DNA of 64,000 nt from NCBI GenBank assembly GCA_941918925.1, contig OW799233.1, positions 81,285,797 to 81,349,796 on the forward strand. Reading direction: 5' to 3'. Under the pieces are notes generated by a model. The model did not search any database. It had not been told where the DNA came from and saw only the letters and a program-made list of their open reading frames with translations. Positions 30,000 to 39,756 of the stretch are shown piece after piece (the first letter of the stretch is position 1; every line of letters begins with the position of its first letter). The DNA is from Phyto melanocephala (lineage: Eukaryota; Arthropoda; Insecta; Diptera; Rhinophoridae). Position numbers and translations under genes: made by a program.

Positions 30000-30665
30000 T
30001 TTATACCCTTCACCTGTGGTGCACAAGGGTATATATAGCTTTGTCATTCCGTTTGTAATTTCTACAATTTTCATTTCCGACCCCATAAAGTATATATTTT
30101 CTGAAAGCTTATGAATAGAGGAGTCGATTAAGCCCTGACCGTCTGCCCGTGTGTTGGTTGAAATCAACTTTTAGAAGCAACTATATGTTCCTCAGATCTG
30201 TATATGGTATCAATCTCTTGGAAATATCCAGGAATGAATCGCTATTGAAATTCAGCACAATCGCCCCATAACTTTCTGAGATATGAGCAAAAACCACGAC
30301 CACCTCGTTTTTTTTCACAATTACAACAACAACATACATACATGTAAAAAACATACCAAACAAAAAAAATTACAAAAAAAAAATATAAAAAATAATAAAA
30401 AAAACTACAAAAAAAAATGTAAAAAAAAATTTTTAAAAAAATTAAAAGAAAATATAAAAAAAAATAATAAAATATAAATAATATATTAAATAAAATAAAA
30501 TAAAATTTTTTTGGCTCAGCTGGGATTCGATGCCACATTTATTTTAACGTATACGTATGCACGTATTTTATATGGGATGAATGGTGATACAAACAATTGT
30601 TATTGCATGACTACACGTTGTGAAGGGTATATAAGATTCGGCACGGCCGAATATAGCACTGTTAC
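30000..30665 (-). repeat. Family A repeat, reverse copy
   Basis: Reads inward from TTTATACCCTTCACCTGTGG at the left to TTCGGCACGGCCGAATATAG at the right (head on the minus strand). Contains an A-rich run (30355-30500). A second partial 3' tail in the same orientation is at 29905-30000. Confidence 0.7.
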
Positions 30666-30829
30666 TTGTATATAAATGAAATTCATTAAACAAAGATAAA
30701 TTTTTTAAATTGTCATGAAATTTACCTTATTTGAAAGGTAATCTTCTGGCATTATAATTTAAATATGACTTTTGGCATATGACCGCCATGGCTGACTTGG
30801 ATGTAATCTAATCTGGAGGTCCAATTGTC

Positions 30830-31230
30830 GACAACCTTTTTTGAACATCTGTGGCCTTATACCGGCAATAACGCAGCGAAGGTTGTCTTCCAAGGGGTAA
30901 ATCGTTTCGGTGTTATCGGCGTAGACTAGCTACTTCACATATCCCCGCAGAAAATTGTGTTGCGGCGTAAAATTGCACGATCTTGGAGGCCAATACACGG
31001 GTCCGAAACGTTAAACTATGTGGTTATCAAACGTTTTAATAAATCAATTATGGCACGAGCTGTGTGACATGTTTCGCCATCTTGTACATTATGGTTTTTC
31101 AATTGACGAACAAAAAAATCAGTTATGCTGGCTTTACATTGACTGTAGCGTTCTGACTAGCAATATTTTTAAAGAAGTACGGAACAATGACTTCACCAGC
31201 CCATAAAGCACACCAAACAGTCAGGTAGTT
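30830..31230 (-). pseudogene. IS630/mariner-like transposase C-terminal fragment
   Basis: Minus-strand reading gives FGPVYWPPRSCNFTPQHNFL then RGYVK and YADNTETIYPLEDNLR. This corresponds to the W-P-P-R-S-C-D-L-T-P-x-D region, which holds the third catalytic acid, of the transposase family whose short derivatives lie at 3426 and 58000. The catalytic Asp appears to be changed (NFTPQHNF). Frames shift several times, so it is dead. Confidence 0.7.
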
Positions 31231-32040
31231 TCTGAAAGCTTATGACTAGGGGAGACGATTGAAAAATGTCCTTCTATCCGTATGTTGGTTGAAATAAACT
31301 TAAAAATCCCCATATGTTACTCAGATCTGTATGTGGTATCAATCTTTTGCAAAAATCAACTCTGAGATATGATGATCAACATCATTTTGCAGCCTTAGGT
31401 TAATTTATAAAGTCGTTTGCAAAGAAATAACTGCTTTTTTGGAAAAATTTACATGAAGTTGTAGCGTAAAAACTTTTACATAATTTTTTTCAACAAACGA
31501 TATAATTTGGAATATCAACTTATTTTAACTTATAATAATATAACAACTCAAGTATACGAAAAACGTCATGCTCTTTACATAATTCTGGACGAAATTCATA
31601 TAAAAGTATTTGCTCTGAAGGAAATCAAATTATAATAATTTAAAAGTGTTTCCCTAAAAAACTATAAAAACAGATCTTATGCCTTAATCTTATCCCTAAA
31701 TCGAAGCCAAAAGTATTTCGAAAATGAGAATGACACTGCCCAGAAAGACCTACTCATCTCAGTGGGTAGGGGTATGTCACATCTTGTAGTTGCCGGGCTC
31801 TGTATACTACCTCTGTTTCTAAGGGTTCTCAGAACTCCCCGCGGGCCAAATAAAAATATATGAATATTCTCGCAAGAGGACGCTAAAATCAAATAATTTG
31901 TAGATATTAAAAAAACTTTTTTTACTTAAGAAATTTTCGAAGTTTAGTTTTGTAGTTACTTTACAATCTTTCAAATAAAACAAATTTTACATTTCTTATT
32001 GTTTTTACTTCTTACTGCGTTAAAAAAACGCATTTATTTC
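31231..32040. other. no recognisable gene
   Basis: Starts with a family A tail scrap (31225-31400, CTCAGATCTGTATGTGGTAT). A GC-richer patch at 31720-31860 on the minus strand reads FLFGPRGVLRTLRNRG and could be the tail of a LINE; I cannot assign it. Confidence 0.4.
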
Positions 32041-33405
32041 AACAAGTAAGAGTGCTATATTCGGCCGTGCCGAATCTTATATAACCTTCACAACGTGTAG
32101 TCATGCAATAACAAATGTTTGTATCACCATTCCTCTCATTAATATGAAATACGTATGTACATACATACATATACAAAGCATATACTATATATAAAAACAT
32201 CCCATTGTAAAATTATAAATAGAGTTTAGGTATGTATGTTTAAAAAAAAATAATAATAAAAAAATATAAAAAAAATAAAAATTAAAAAAAATTTTTTTTT
32301 GGCTTAGCTGTGGTCGTGGTTTTTTCCTCTTAGTTGTTTATAAACCGATTTTTCAGATTTTTAATACCGATCTGCTCCCGAATATTACTGATAGTACCTC
32401 AAGCGGGTCCAGGCGATGTCGGGGGGTTAAAAAAGTTAGTAAGTCTCAAGAAATACCCTTTTCTTTCGTTGGAGTCGATCTTCGTAAAGCATGTCTTCCA
32501 CACTGTCAACTGTATGTTGTTAATCACGAGTTGGAAGTCCGAAAAACCAGATTATTTTATTAGAAAAAGAGAAAATAAAAAAAATATAAAAAAAAAATTT
32601 AAAAAAAAATAAATAAAATAAAAATAAAAATAATAAATTTAATTTTTATTTTATCGAACTTTTCTGTTTAAACTAATATTCAAATTTTAATCAGGCTCGA
32701 GTTCATATTAACATTCTTGTTACAAAGAATTTTTTTTATTTGTGATAAATGAAAGAATAATCTGAAAAATTATATTTTTACCGACAACTAGCCGAGTGGA
32801 ATGCAGTTTCGAAACCAGCTACGATTTCATCATCAGCACTCTTTGATCGGTGGGTGCATGTTGGTTGTAAATATCATCTATTTAACACACGGGACTTAAG
32901 TTAATTGAATTTGGTAACTACTTTAGTTTTCCTTATTCATATATTTTTACCACAATGAGTTAGATTGAAATTTTTGCCTAACAGCAACCCTTATATAAAT
33001 AATATATAAAATAAAAAAATAATTAAAAAAAACGTTAAAAAAATTCAAAAAAAATTTTTGTTTGCCTCACCTGGGATTCGATGCCACGTATACTCTAATC
33101 AGTATACCACGTTTGTATGAATGTATGTTGTTGTGAAAAAACTAGGTGGTCGTGGTTTTTTGCTCATATCTCAGTTGTTTAAGTATCGATGTTTCTGATA
33201 TTTTAATACCTTACCCGGGTCCAGGCGATGTCGGGGGATTCAAAAAGTTGATTTCTATATACACACGGACAGACTGACATAGCTTAATCGACTCCCCTAT
33301 TTATAAGCTTTCAGAAAAAATATACTTTATGGGGTCGGAAATGAAAATTGTAGAAATTTCAAACGGAATGATAAACCTATATATACCTTTTTATACCCTT
33401 CACAC
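32041..33405 (+). repeat. Family A repeat with internal insertions
   Basis: The head at 32043-32090 (AAGTAAGAGTGCTATATTCG) and the tail at 33255-33405 (CACACGGACAGACTGACATA ... CTTTATGGGGTCGGAAATG) bracket A-rich runs and the Penelope-like terminus at 32640-32990. The tail abuts the reverse copy that follows, head to tail. Confidence 0.6.
32640..32990 (-). repeat. Penelope-like terminus with CTGATGA...GAAA hairpin
   Basis: On the minus strand, 32837 down to 32807 reads CTGATGA, T, GAAATC, a short loop, GGTTTC, GAAA. This is the same layout as the hairpin at 13141. Left of it is the arm also found in the foldback at 7480-7708. Confidence 0.55.
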
Positions 33406-34155
33406 AGTGAAAAAGGGTATATATAGGTTTGTCATTCCGTGTGAAATTTCTACAATTTTCATTTCCGACCCCATAAAGTATATATTTTCTGAAAGCTTAT
33501 GAATAGAGGAGTCGATTAAGCCCTGACCGTCTGTCCGTCTGACCGTCTGTCCGTGTGTATGTTGAAATCAACTTTTTGAAGCCCCCCGACATAGGTTGGA
33601 CCCGGTTAAGGTATTAAAATATCAGAAATATTCGGGAGTAGATCGGTATTGAAAATCAGAAACATCGGTACATAAACAACTGAGATATGAGCAAAAACCC
33701 ACGACCACCTCGATTTTCTTTTCATAAAAACAACATTACAACAACAACATACATACATACAAACGTGTATACTGGTTAGAGAAAACGTGGCATCGAATCC
33801 CAGCTGAGGCAAAAAAATTTTTTTTTAAATTTTTTTAAAATTTTTTTTTTTAATTTTTTTTTTATTTTTTATTTAATATATTATATATATTTTTATTATT
33901 ATTTTTTTTTATTTTTTTTTTTTTAATTTTTTTTTTATTTTTTTTTTTGTTTTATATATATTATATATGTATATAATAATTTTTTTTTTTTTAATTTTTT
34001 TTTAAAATTTTTTTTTTTTTAATTTTTTTTTTATTTTTTATTTTTTTTTTGTTTTTTTTAACATACATACGTGAATTTACTGTTATTGCATGACTACACG
34101 TTGTGAAGGGTATATAAGATTCGGCACGGCCGAATATAGCGCTTTTACTTGTTTT
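33400..34155 (-). repeat. Family A repeat, reverse copy with long A/T runs
   Basis: From ACCCTTCACACAGTGAAAAA on the left to GATTCGGCACGGCCGAATAT (34118-34137) on the right. The middle (33815-34070) is almost pure T with some A and gives only poly-Lys or poly-Phe frames. Confidence 0.7.
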
Positions 34156-34302
34156 ACTGTGTGAAGGGTATAACAATTATGGAAAAACTAAAGAAAAAAA
34201 GAAAGAAGTTACGGTGCAGAGCCTAATAAACTGAACATTTCTCAACCTCATGCTATTTAGTTGAGCTTACATGAACTCCGTTATCATGCTCCTGTAATGA
34301 AT

Positions 34303-34582
34303 ACAACTATGTTACTATAAATGGCCGAACAACACAGCTAGCTAACATGATCAATATTACAATAGAGCTTGTAAAGTGTGTATCAAAGTGAGTTTGATAA
34401 TAAAAGTGTATAACCATAAGTGTAATAAGTAAAGTGATATAAGAATAATATTTGAGTGTATTTAAATAAATAAAGTGCTGTTAATTTTATAACGGATTTC
34501 AACTGTTTTTAATTGCAATAAAAGAACTCAAAGTATATTTAAAGGAAATAATCCAATTTTTATAAAAGGTATAAACGTAACA
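34303..34582 (+). repeat. 5' LTR, incomplete or recombinant
   Basis: From ACTATGTTACTATAAATGGC to ATAAACGTAACA it aligns with 38928-39197. The sequence left of 34303 is unlike the first 235 bp of the 3' LTR, so most of U3 is missing or has been replaced. Confidence 0.8.
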
Positions 34583-34623
34583 ACTGGTGTCAGAAGTGAA
34601 ATTGCATTTAAAAAAAATCAGAC

Positions 34624-36094
34624 ATGAAATTTGAGGAGCTTAAAGTAGAACAAATCAAGAAATAATTGAGTAAGCTGGCATTGCCGACAACAGGTAATAA
34701 AGTGGAATTGCAGAAGAGGCTTCTAGATGAATTTAAGCGGCGTAATATTGACATTGATGGTTACGAGTTTGACGAAAAAGAAGAAATGGAAGTTTCCACT
34801 CGTGCAACCACAAACAACACGGATTTAAGTATGATGCTTGCTGCTATGATGGAAAAGATGGAAATTAAATTCCAGGAAGTTCAAGAAAATTCTAGAGCTA
34901 ATAATGAAAAATTATTAGCTGAAGTTAAAGTTTAAGAATTTAAAGTAGAAGTTCAAGAATCTTCTAGAGCTAATAATGAAAAATTATTAGCAGAAGTTCA
35001 AAAATCTTCTAGAGCTAATAATGAAAAGTTATTAGCTGAAGTTAGAGAAGTGCAAGAAACAGCTAGAGCTACGAGCGAAAAACTTCAAGAAATTTCTGAA
35101 GCTGTCAATAACAGAGTAGAGGACATTGAAAAGCAAGTTAATAAAATTGATAAAAAAATGTCTGACCTTGAAGATTGCATAGTTACTCAAGCAAGTGGCT
35201 TCAATAGCAAATTACAACTACAAGTCAAAGATGTTGACGAAAAATTGCAGTCACAAGTTAAAATGTTGACGCAAAATTTAAAAATTTGGAAATAAAAATT
35301 AATGATCTTCAATATCATAAGGGACCAGTGCGAATAATTCCAGAAATATCGAGTAGAATAAAGGCCCCTACTTTTGAAGGTAGTGCACCATTTAATGTTT
35401 TTAAATTTCAATTTGAGACAGTTGCCAATAGAAATATGTGGAGCAATGTAGAAAAGTTGATTTTGGCGTTAAAAGGAAACGCAGCGCAAGTCTTGGAAAG
35501 CATACCTATTGGCTGCAAAGAAAACTATGATGACATAATGGTTGCAATACAACGTAAGTATGGCGGCGAGCACAAACGAGATATATACCGAATGGAATTG
35601 CGAGGCAGAACACAGAAAACGAATGAGTCGTTACAAGATATCGCAACAGAGATCGAGCGTTTGGTGCAGCTGACATATCCAGGTGAAAATCACCCATTTT
35701 TGGATCAGTTTAAAATTGAAACATTTGTAAATGGAATACGTGATCCAGAAATAAAGCACGCGGTGTTTGGCACACACAAATCAACGTTTGCAGAAACCGT
35801 ATCATACGCTTTGACACCAGGAGACCGCAAAATTACTCTCTAAGCCGTAAGGTGAGAAATCTCGAAATTACTGCAGAAAAAGGCGGAGATATATTCACCG
35901 AAATTAAAAATGCAGTTATACAGGCGTTAGAGGAGAAGCAAGGTAAAGCCAGAGCCAAATGCTATAATTGTGGTAAAAGTGGACATTTTCAACGAAATTG
36001 CAAAGCACCAAGGAAGCGGGCTAGATCTGTTTCGCCACCTGGAAACAGCAAACGGGCAAACACGAAATCATCAAATGAGTCACCGTTAAACTAA
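34624..36094 (+). pseudogene. Gag of the LTR element
   Basis: From the ATG at 34624 it starts with a SAP-like motif (EELKVEQIKK, a stop at 34663, then LSKLALPTTGNKVELQKRLL). Next is a coiled-coil with tandem copies of SRANNEKLLAEV (about 34890-35045, a stop at 34933) and the capsid (35286-35843: GPVRIIPEISSRIKAPTFEG, LKGNAAQVLESIPIGCKENY). After a shift comes a CX2CX4HX4C knuckle, CYNCGKSGHFQRNC (35960-36001), in a basic tail. Gag packages the element RNA. Three breaks make it non-functional. Confidence 0.85.
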
Positions 36095-36162
36095 AACGAG
36101 CTAGCACTACGGGGCAAGAGCTAGCTCCCATAACCGAGGGCCCCACAATCTCCATATCAGTT

Positions 36163-36549
36163 ATGCAGCAGAAAAATAGCAACCTTACTGCTTGTGGGTA
36201 TATCAATGGTCGAAGGCATATTTTTACTATAGACACAGCAGCATCGCAGTCTATTATCAGGCCCGATTTAGTAAAGAAAACAATCGAACCGTTATGTGGC
36301 GTAAGTCTGCGAACAGCTACTGGGGAGCCTGCTATTGTCTATGGTAAAATAATCGTAAAAGTAACTATTGCCAACATAACTGTCAATCATGTATTCATCG
36401 TTGCCGACATTGTGGACGAAGTAATCATCGGTGCAGATTTTATGATTACTCATGGCATTAATCTGCACATGGGGCAGAAGGTAATGATTTGGAGAAATGT
36501 TGAAATACCCCTTGATGTTGGTTATGAAAATAAGGTGCGGTGCATGTAA
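36163..36549 (+). pseudogene. Protease segment of the LTR element
   Basis: Aspartic protease with the active-site region FTIDTAASQSIIRPDLVKKT; the usual D-T/S-G reads D-T-A here. The flap and second-half motif is VDEVIIGADFMITHGINLHM. It cleaves Gag-Pol in active members. Confidence 0.75.
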
Positions 36550-37260
36550 GGAAACTAGTTGCTACAGAATATGAGAAAATACCACCACAGTCAGAAAGTG
36601 TAGTATGGGCGCGTATAGAGAGAGATAACCGGTTGTGGGTGGTAGAACAAACAGATATAAAAAGTGACTTAATAACAGCAAAAGCCCTTGTCAAAACCAG
36701 CAATGACAGAAGAGTCCCTGTAAGAGTGCTTAACCTTTCCGCCTGTGAAAAAGTCGTCAAGCCAAAATCCGAATTAGGTCAATGTGCTAAAGCTGAGGCA
36801 ATAATTAATTGCGAAATGAAATCGGGTCCTGTCAGTATGTCGAACAAAGAGCAGGAGATGCTAGCAGAATACGTAGAGAAGTGGGTTAAAGGATTATCGC
36901 CGTCCGATAGGAATAAAGCATCCATCTTTGCTCTGAAAGGTCAACATCAAGGTAGAACATCACTTGTGAAACATTAAATAAATACTGGCGATGCAAGGCC
37001 TATAAAACAAGCTCCTAGAAGTATTTCTCTAGCGAAACGTAATGAAGTCAAATAGCTTGTCAACGAAATGGAGCAGAATGGAGTAATAGAACCTTCTTCA
37101 AGTCCTTGGAGCTTACCGGTAGTTTTAGTTAAAAAGGTATGGACAACACTTCGAACTAAGAACCAATCACTTTGCACTCAGATGGTTGCTACAATTCAAA
37201 CAACCTGAAGGACAGCTAGCCCGTTGGATTGAACGTCTCCAGAGCTACGATTTCAGTATT
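36540..37260 (+). pseudogene. RT stub joined to RNase H end (deletion)
   Basis: The region leading into RT (NNGDARPIKQ-like text, then RNEVK, a stop, and NGVIEPSSSPWSLPVVLVKK at about 37076-37134) breaks off where the RT palm should begin. It continues directly (from about 37140) with the last part of RNase H (a shifted F.LRTNH.ALRWL..F sequence). The catalytic cores of RT and RNase H are therefore absent; the junction is near 37135. Confidence 0.8.
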
Positions 37261-37289
37261 GAGCACAGAAAGGGCACTTAACATGGAAA

Positions 37290-38681
37290 TGCAGATGCAC
37301 TCTCCCGAAGACCGTGCAGATTTGAAAGGCAAACATTGTGCGAAAGCTGAAGGAAAAGAATGTGTCGTTGACGTTCGGCTAACACATATAGAGACAAGTG
37401 GTGACTGGTCAGCGGCGCAAAGAGATCCAATACTGGCAAAAATTATGTCAGCAAAGGAGGAAGACAAAAGGCTAACCCGTAACCAAATATCAGCGGAAAG
37501 TCCACTGATGAAATCATACTGGGCGCTATGGAATAGTCTGCAGGTTATTAACGGATGCCTTTATCGAAAATGGGAAAGTACTGATGGTAAATCGACAACA
37601 GATCTGATTGTGGTGCCATCCTCTAAAGTCAAAGAGGTATTGAAGGAGTTTCATAATGGTTCAAGTGGTGGTCATCTTGGTGTAACAAAAACCATAGAAA
37701 AGATAAAGCAACGTTTCTATTGGGTTGGATGCCAACAATCTGTAGCTGATTGGGTAGCAAATTGCGCAGAATGTATCGCAGCCAAGGGCCCAGTAAGAAG
37801 GAGTAGAGGAGCGCTGCAGCAGTACAATTCAGGTGCTCCCTTTGAGTGAATAGCGATGGATATAGCAGGCCCTTTTCCTGTCAGTAAGGCTGGAAGCCGT
37901 TACGTTCTAGTTGTAATCGACTATTTTAGCAACTGGCCAGAGGTATACGCAATACCAAACCAAGAAGCTAAAACTGTCGTAAACGCATTTGTGAACAACT
38001 GGGTGTGCCGCTATGGAGTTCCGCTTGAGCTACATTCTGATCAGGGAAGAAATTTTGCGAACTATAAGGTATCCGAAAAATGAGGACTACGCCACTGCAT
38101 ACACAATCTGATGGCATGGTCGAGAGATTTAACCGCACGTTGGAGAAACACTTGAGAAAAGTGGTCAGTGCACACCAAAGGGACTGGGATGAGCACATAC
38201 CAAAATTTTGGTTGGCATACAGGTCAGCCGTTCCCGAACACCTGCAAAAGTTATGTTTGGAACAGAGCTGAAACTGCCAGGCGATCTAGAATTCGGTATT
38301 AATCCCTCGACAATAAATGAGCACGAAGAAGATAATTCAAGGGAACAAAAAGATTTAGACGAAATTCATAAATTCGTTCGTGGACGAATAAAAATGACCA
38401 GCGACAAGATGAAGGCCAGATATGACAGAACAGCAATTTCGGAAGGCTTTAATGAGGGTCAGCTAGTTCTACTATATAACCCACAACGGAAAAAAGGACT
38501 GTCTCCTAAATTACAAACTCATAGGGATGGGCCGTATAAGGTGATAAATAGAATAAATGATGTCGTGTATAGAATACAGAAGTACAATAGCCCAAGATCA
38601 AAGATGAAAGTGGTTCATCTCGAGCGCCTCGCTAAGTACGGAAAAAGTGAATTTGTGCCTATTCGGGACGAACAGGCTTAA
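37290..38681 (+). pseudogene. Integrase of the LTR element, gapped
   Basis: The HHCC zinc-binding domain is at 37640-37790 (FHNGSSGGHLGVTKTIEKIK ... NCAEC). The catalytic core starts at 37856 (MDIAGPFPVSKAGSRYVLVV, then VPLELHSDQGRNF with the second Asp). A short deletion near 38060 removes the stretch up to TQSDGMVERFNRTLEKHLRK, which carries the third acid. A further frame change follows at about 38230. The C-terminal domain ends LQTHRDGPYKVINRINDVVY and VVHLERLAKYG. Integrase inserts the DNA copy into the host; this one is inactive. Confidence 0.82.
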
Positions 38682-38692
38682 GCGGGCGGTAG

Positions 38693-39197
38693 TGTTACAG
38701 ATTTTTTTTAAGTAGCTTAATTTACATTATAATTTATTTTAGTTGTAGTAGTTTAAGTTACTGTAGTTTTATTTGTATTAGTTTATTACGCTGGTTGTTC
38801 GAAAATTATGTTTGTTATTATGTGTACCATACTTTTAGGCACTTCTATTATTCCTACATATTACTTAACGTATTAATTTAAATGTAAATATACTAGAACT
38901 TTGTCGAATCTTACCGAATACCACTATGTTACTATAAATAGCCGAACAACACAGCTAACATGATCAATATCACAATAGAGCTTGTAAAGTGTGTATCAAA
39001 GTGAGTTTGATAATAAAAGTGTATAACCATAAGTGTAATAAGTAAAGTGATATAAGAATAATATTTGAGTGTATTTAAATAAATAAAGTGCTGTTAATTT
39101 TATAACGGATTTAAAGTGTTTTTAATTGCAATAAAAGAACTCAAAAGGTTTATTTAAAGGAAATAATCCAACGTTTATAAAAGGTATAAACATAACA
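38693..39197 (+). repeat. 3' LTR
   Basis: TG...CA-type ends (TGTTACAGATTTTT to AACATAACA). The R/U5-side part shared with the 5' LTR differs from it at only a handful of sites, including a small deletion (AGCTAG) and a replaced patch after ACGGATTT. Confidence 0.85.
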
Positions 39198-39647
39198 ATA
39201 TATACTAAGCCACTTAGACTAATCGTAGAAATCAAATCGATTAATCAAATTTACTTGTGAAATACAGGGACTCATAGAAAAAATTTAAAAACCGAGATTG
39301 CATGATGAATATAGCACTATAACTTGTTTGTATTATAATACTACCTTGTAGACTTATATAACACGGATTTTGATACGACTTTTTTCAAACGAACCTATTG
39401 TGTTATAGATGGGTTGGATGCATACATATATATGTTAGATATATATAGATAATAGTTACCCTATCCGGTTTTAAACTGATCAAATTTACAACTGTACAAG
39501 AACAAGTAAAAATGCTATACTCGGTTTTTGTTCTGATAACTAAAAAAACAAAGAATTAGCGAAACCGATCTAGCCCTGTTTTTATTATATATATAAAAAA
39601 AGATAGACATATGTAATTTCTAACTAATATTATTATTTTATTTTTAG
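39198..39647. other. no recognisable gene
   Basis: Peroxidase intron sequence with a diverged family A/B head at about 39500-39530 (ACAAGTAAAAATGCTATACT). Confidence 0.5.
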
Positions 39648-39756
39648 ATCCTATCGCTATTAGTAAGTTTGAGTTTGATATTATTCATTCTATACAACCA
39701 AGTGAATTGTGGGATTTTACTAAACGTGGTATCGAATCAAACGAACAAGAAAAAAG
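39648..39756 (+). CDS. Peroxidase exon 2
   Basis: Encodes PIAISKFEFDIIHSIQPSEL then WDFTKRGIESNEQEK, the propeptide side of the protein. Enters in phase 1, leaves in phase 2 (AAAAAG|GTCTGT). Confidence 0.8.

Larger units (their letters stand above)
34303..39197 (+). mobile_element. Gypsy-superfamily LTR retrotransposon, internally deleted
   Basis: The 3' LTR is 38693-39197 (TGTTACAG ... AACATAACA, 505 bp), preceded by a purine-rich tract (AAGCGGGCGG). The 5' LTR is only 34303-34582 and matches just the last 270 bp of the 3' LTR. The primer site starts two bases after it: TGGTGTCAGAAGTG at 34585, a tRNA-Leu type known from the mdg3/micropia group. Gag (with a SAP-like start and a CCHC knuckle), protease, a stub of RT, the end of RNase H and an integrase with gaps follow. 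RT and most of RNase H are deleted, and several frames are broken. There is no env. It sits in intron 1 of the peroxidase gene. Confidence 0.88.

Noticed and set aside
30242..30538. 98-codon hydrophobic ORF
   Set aside because: It is the translation of a long A/T run inside a family A repeat (poly-Phe/Tyr/Leu).
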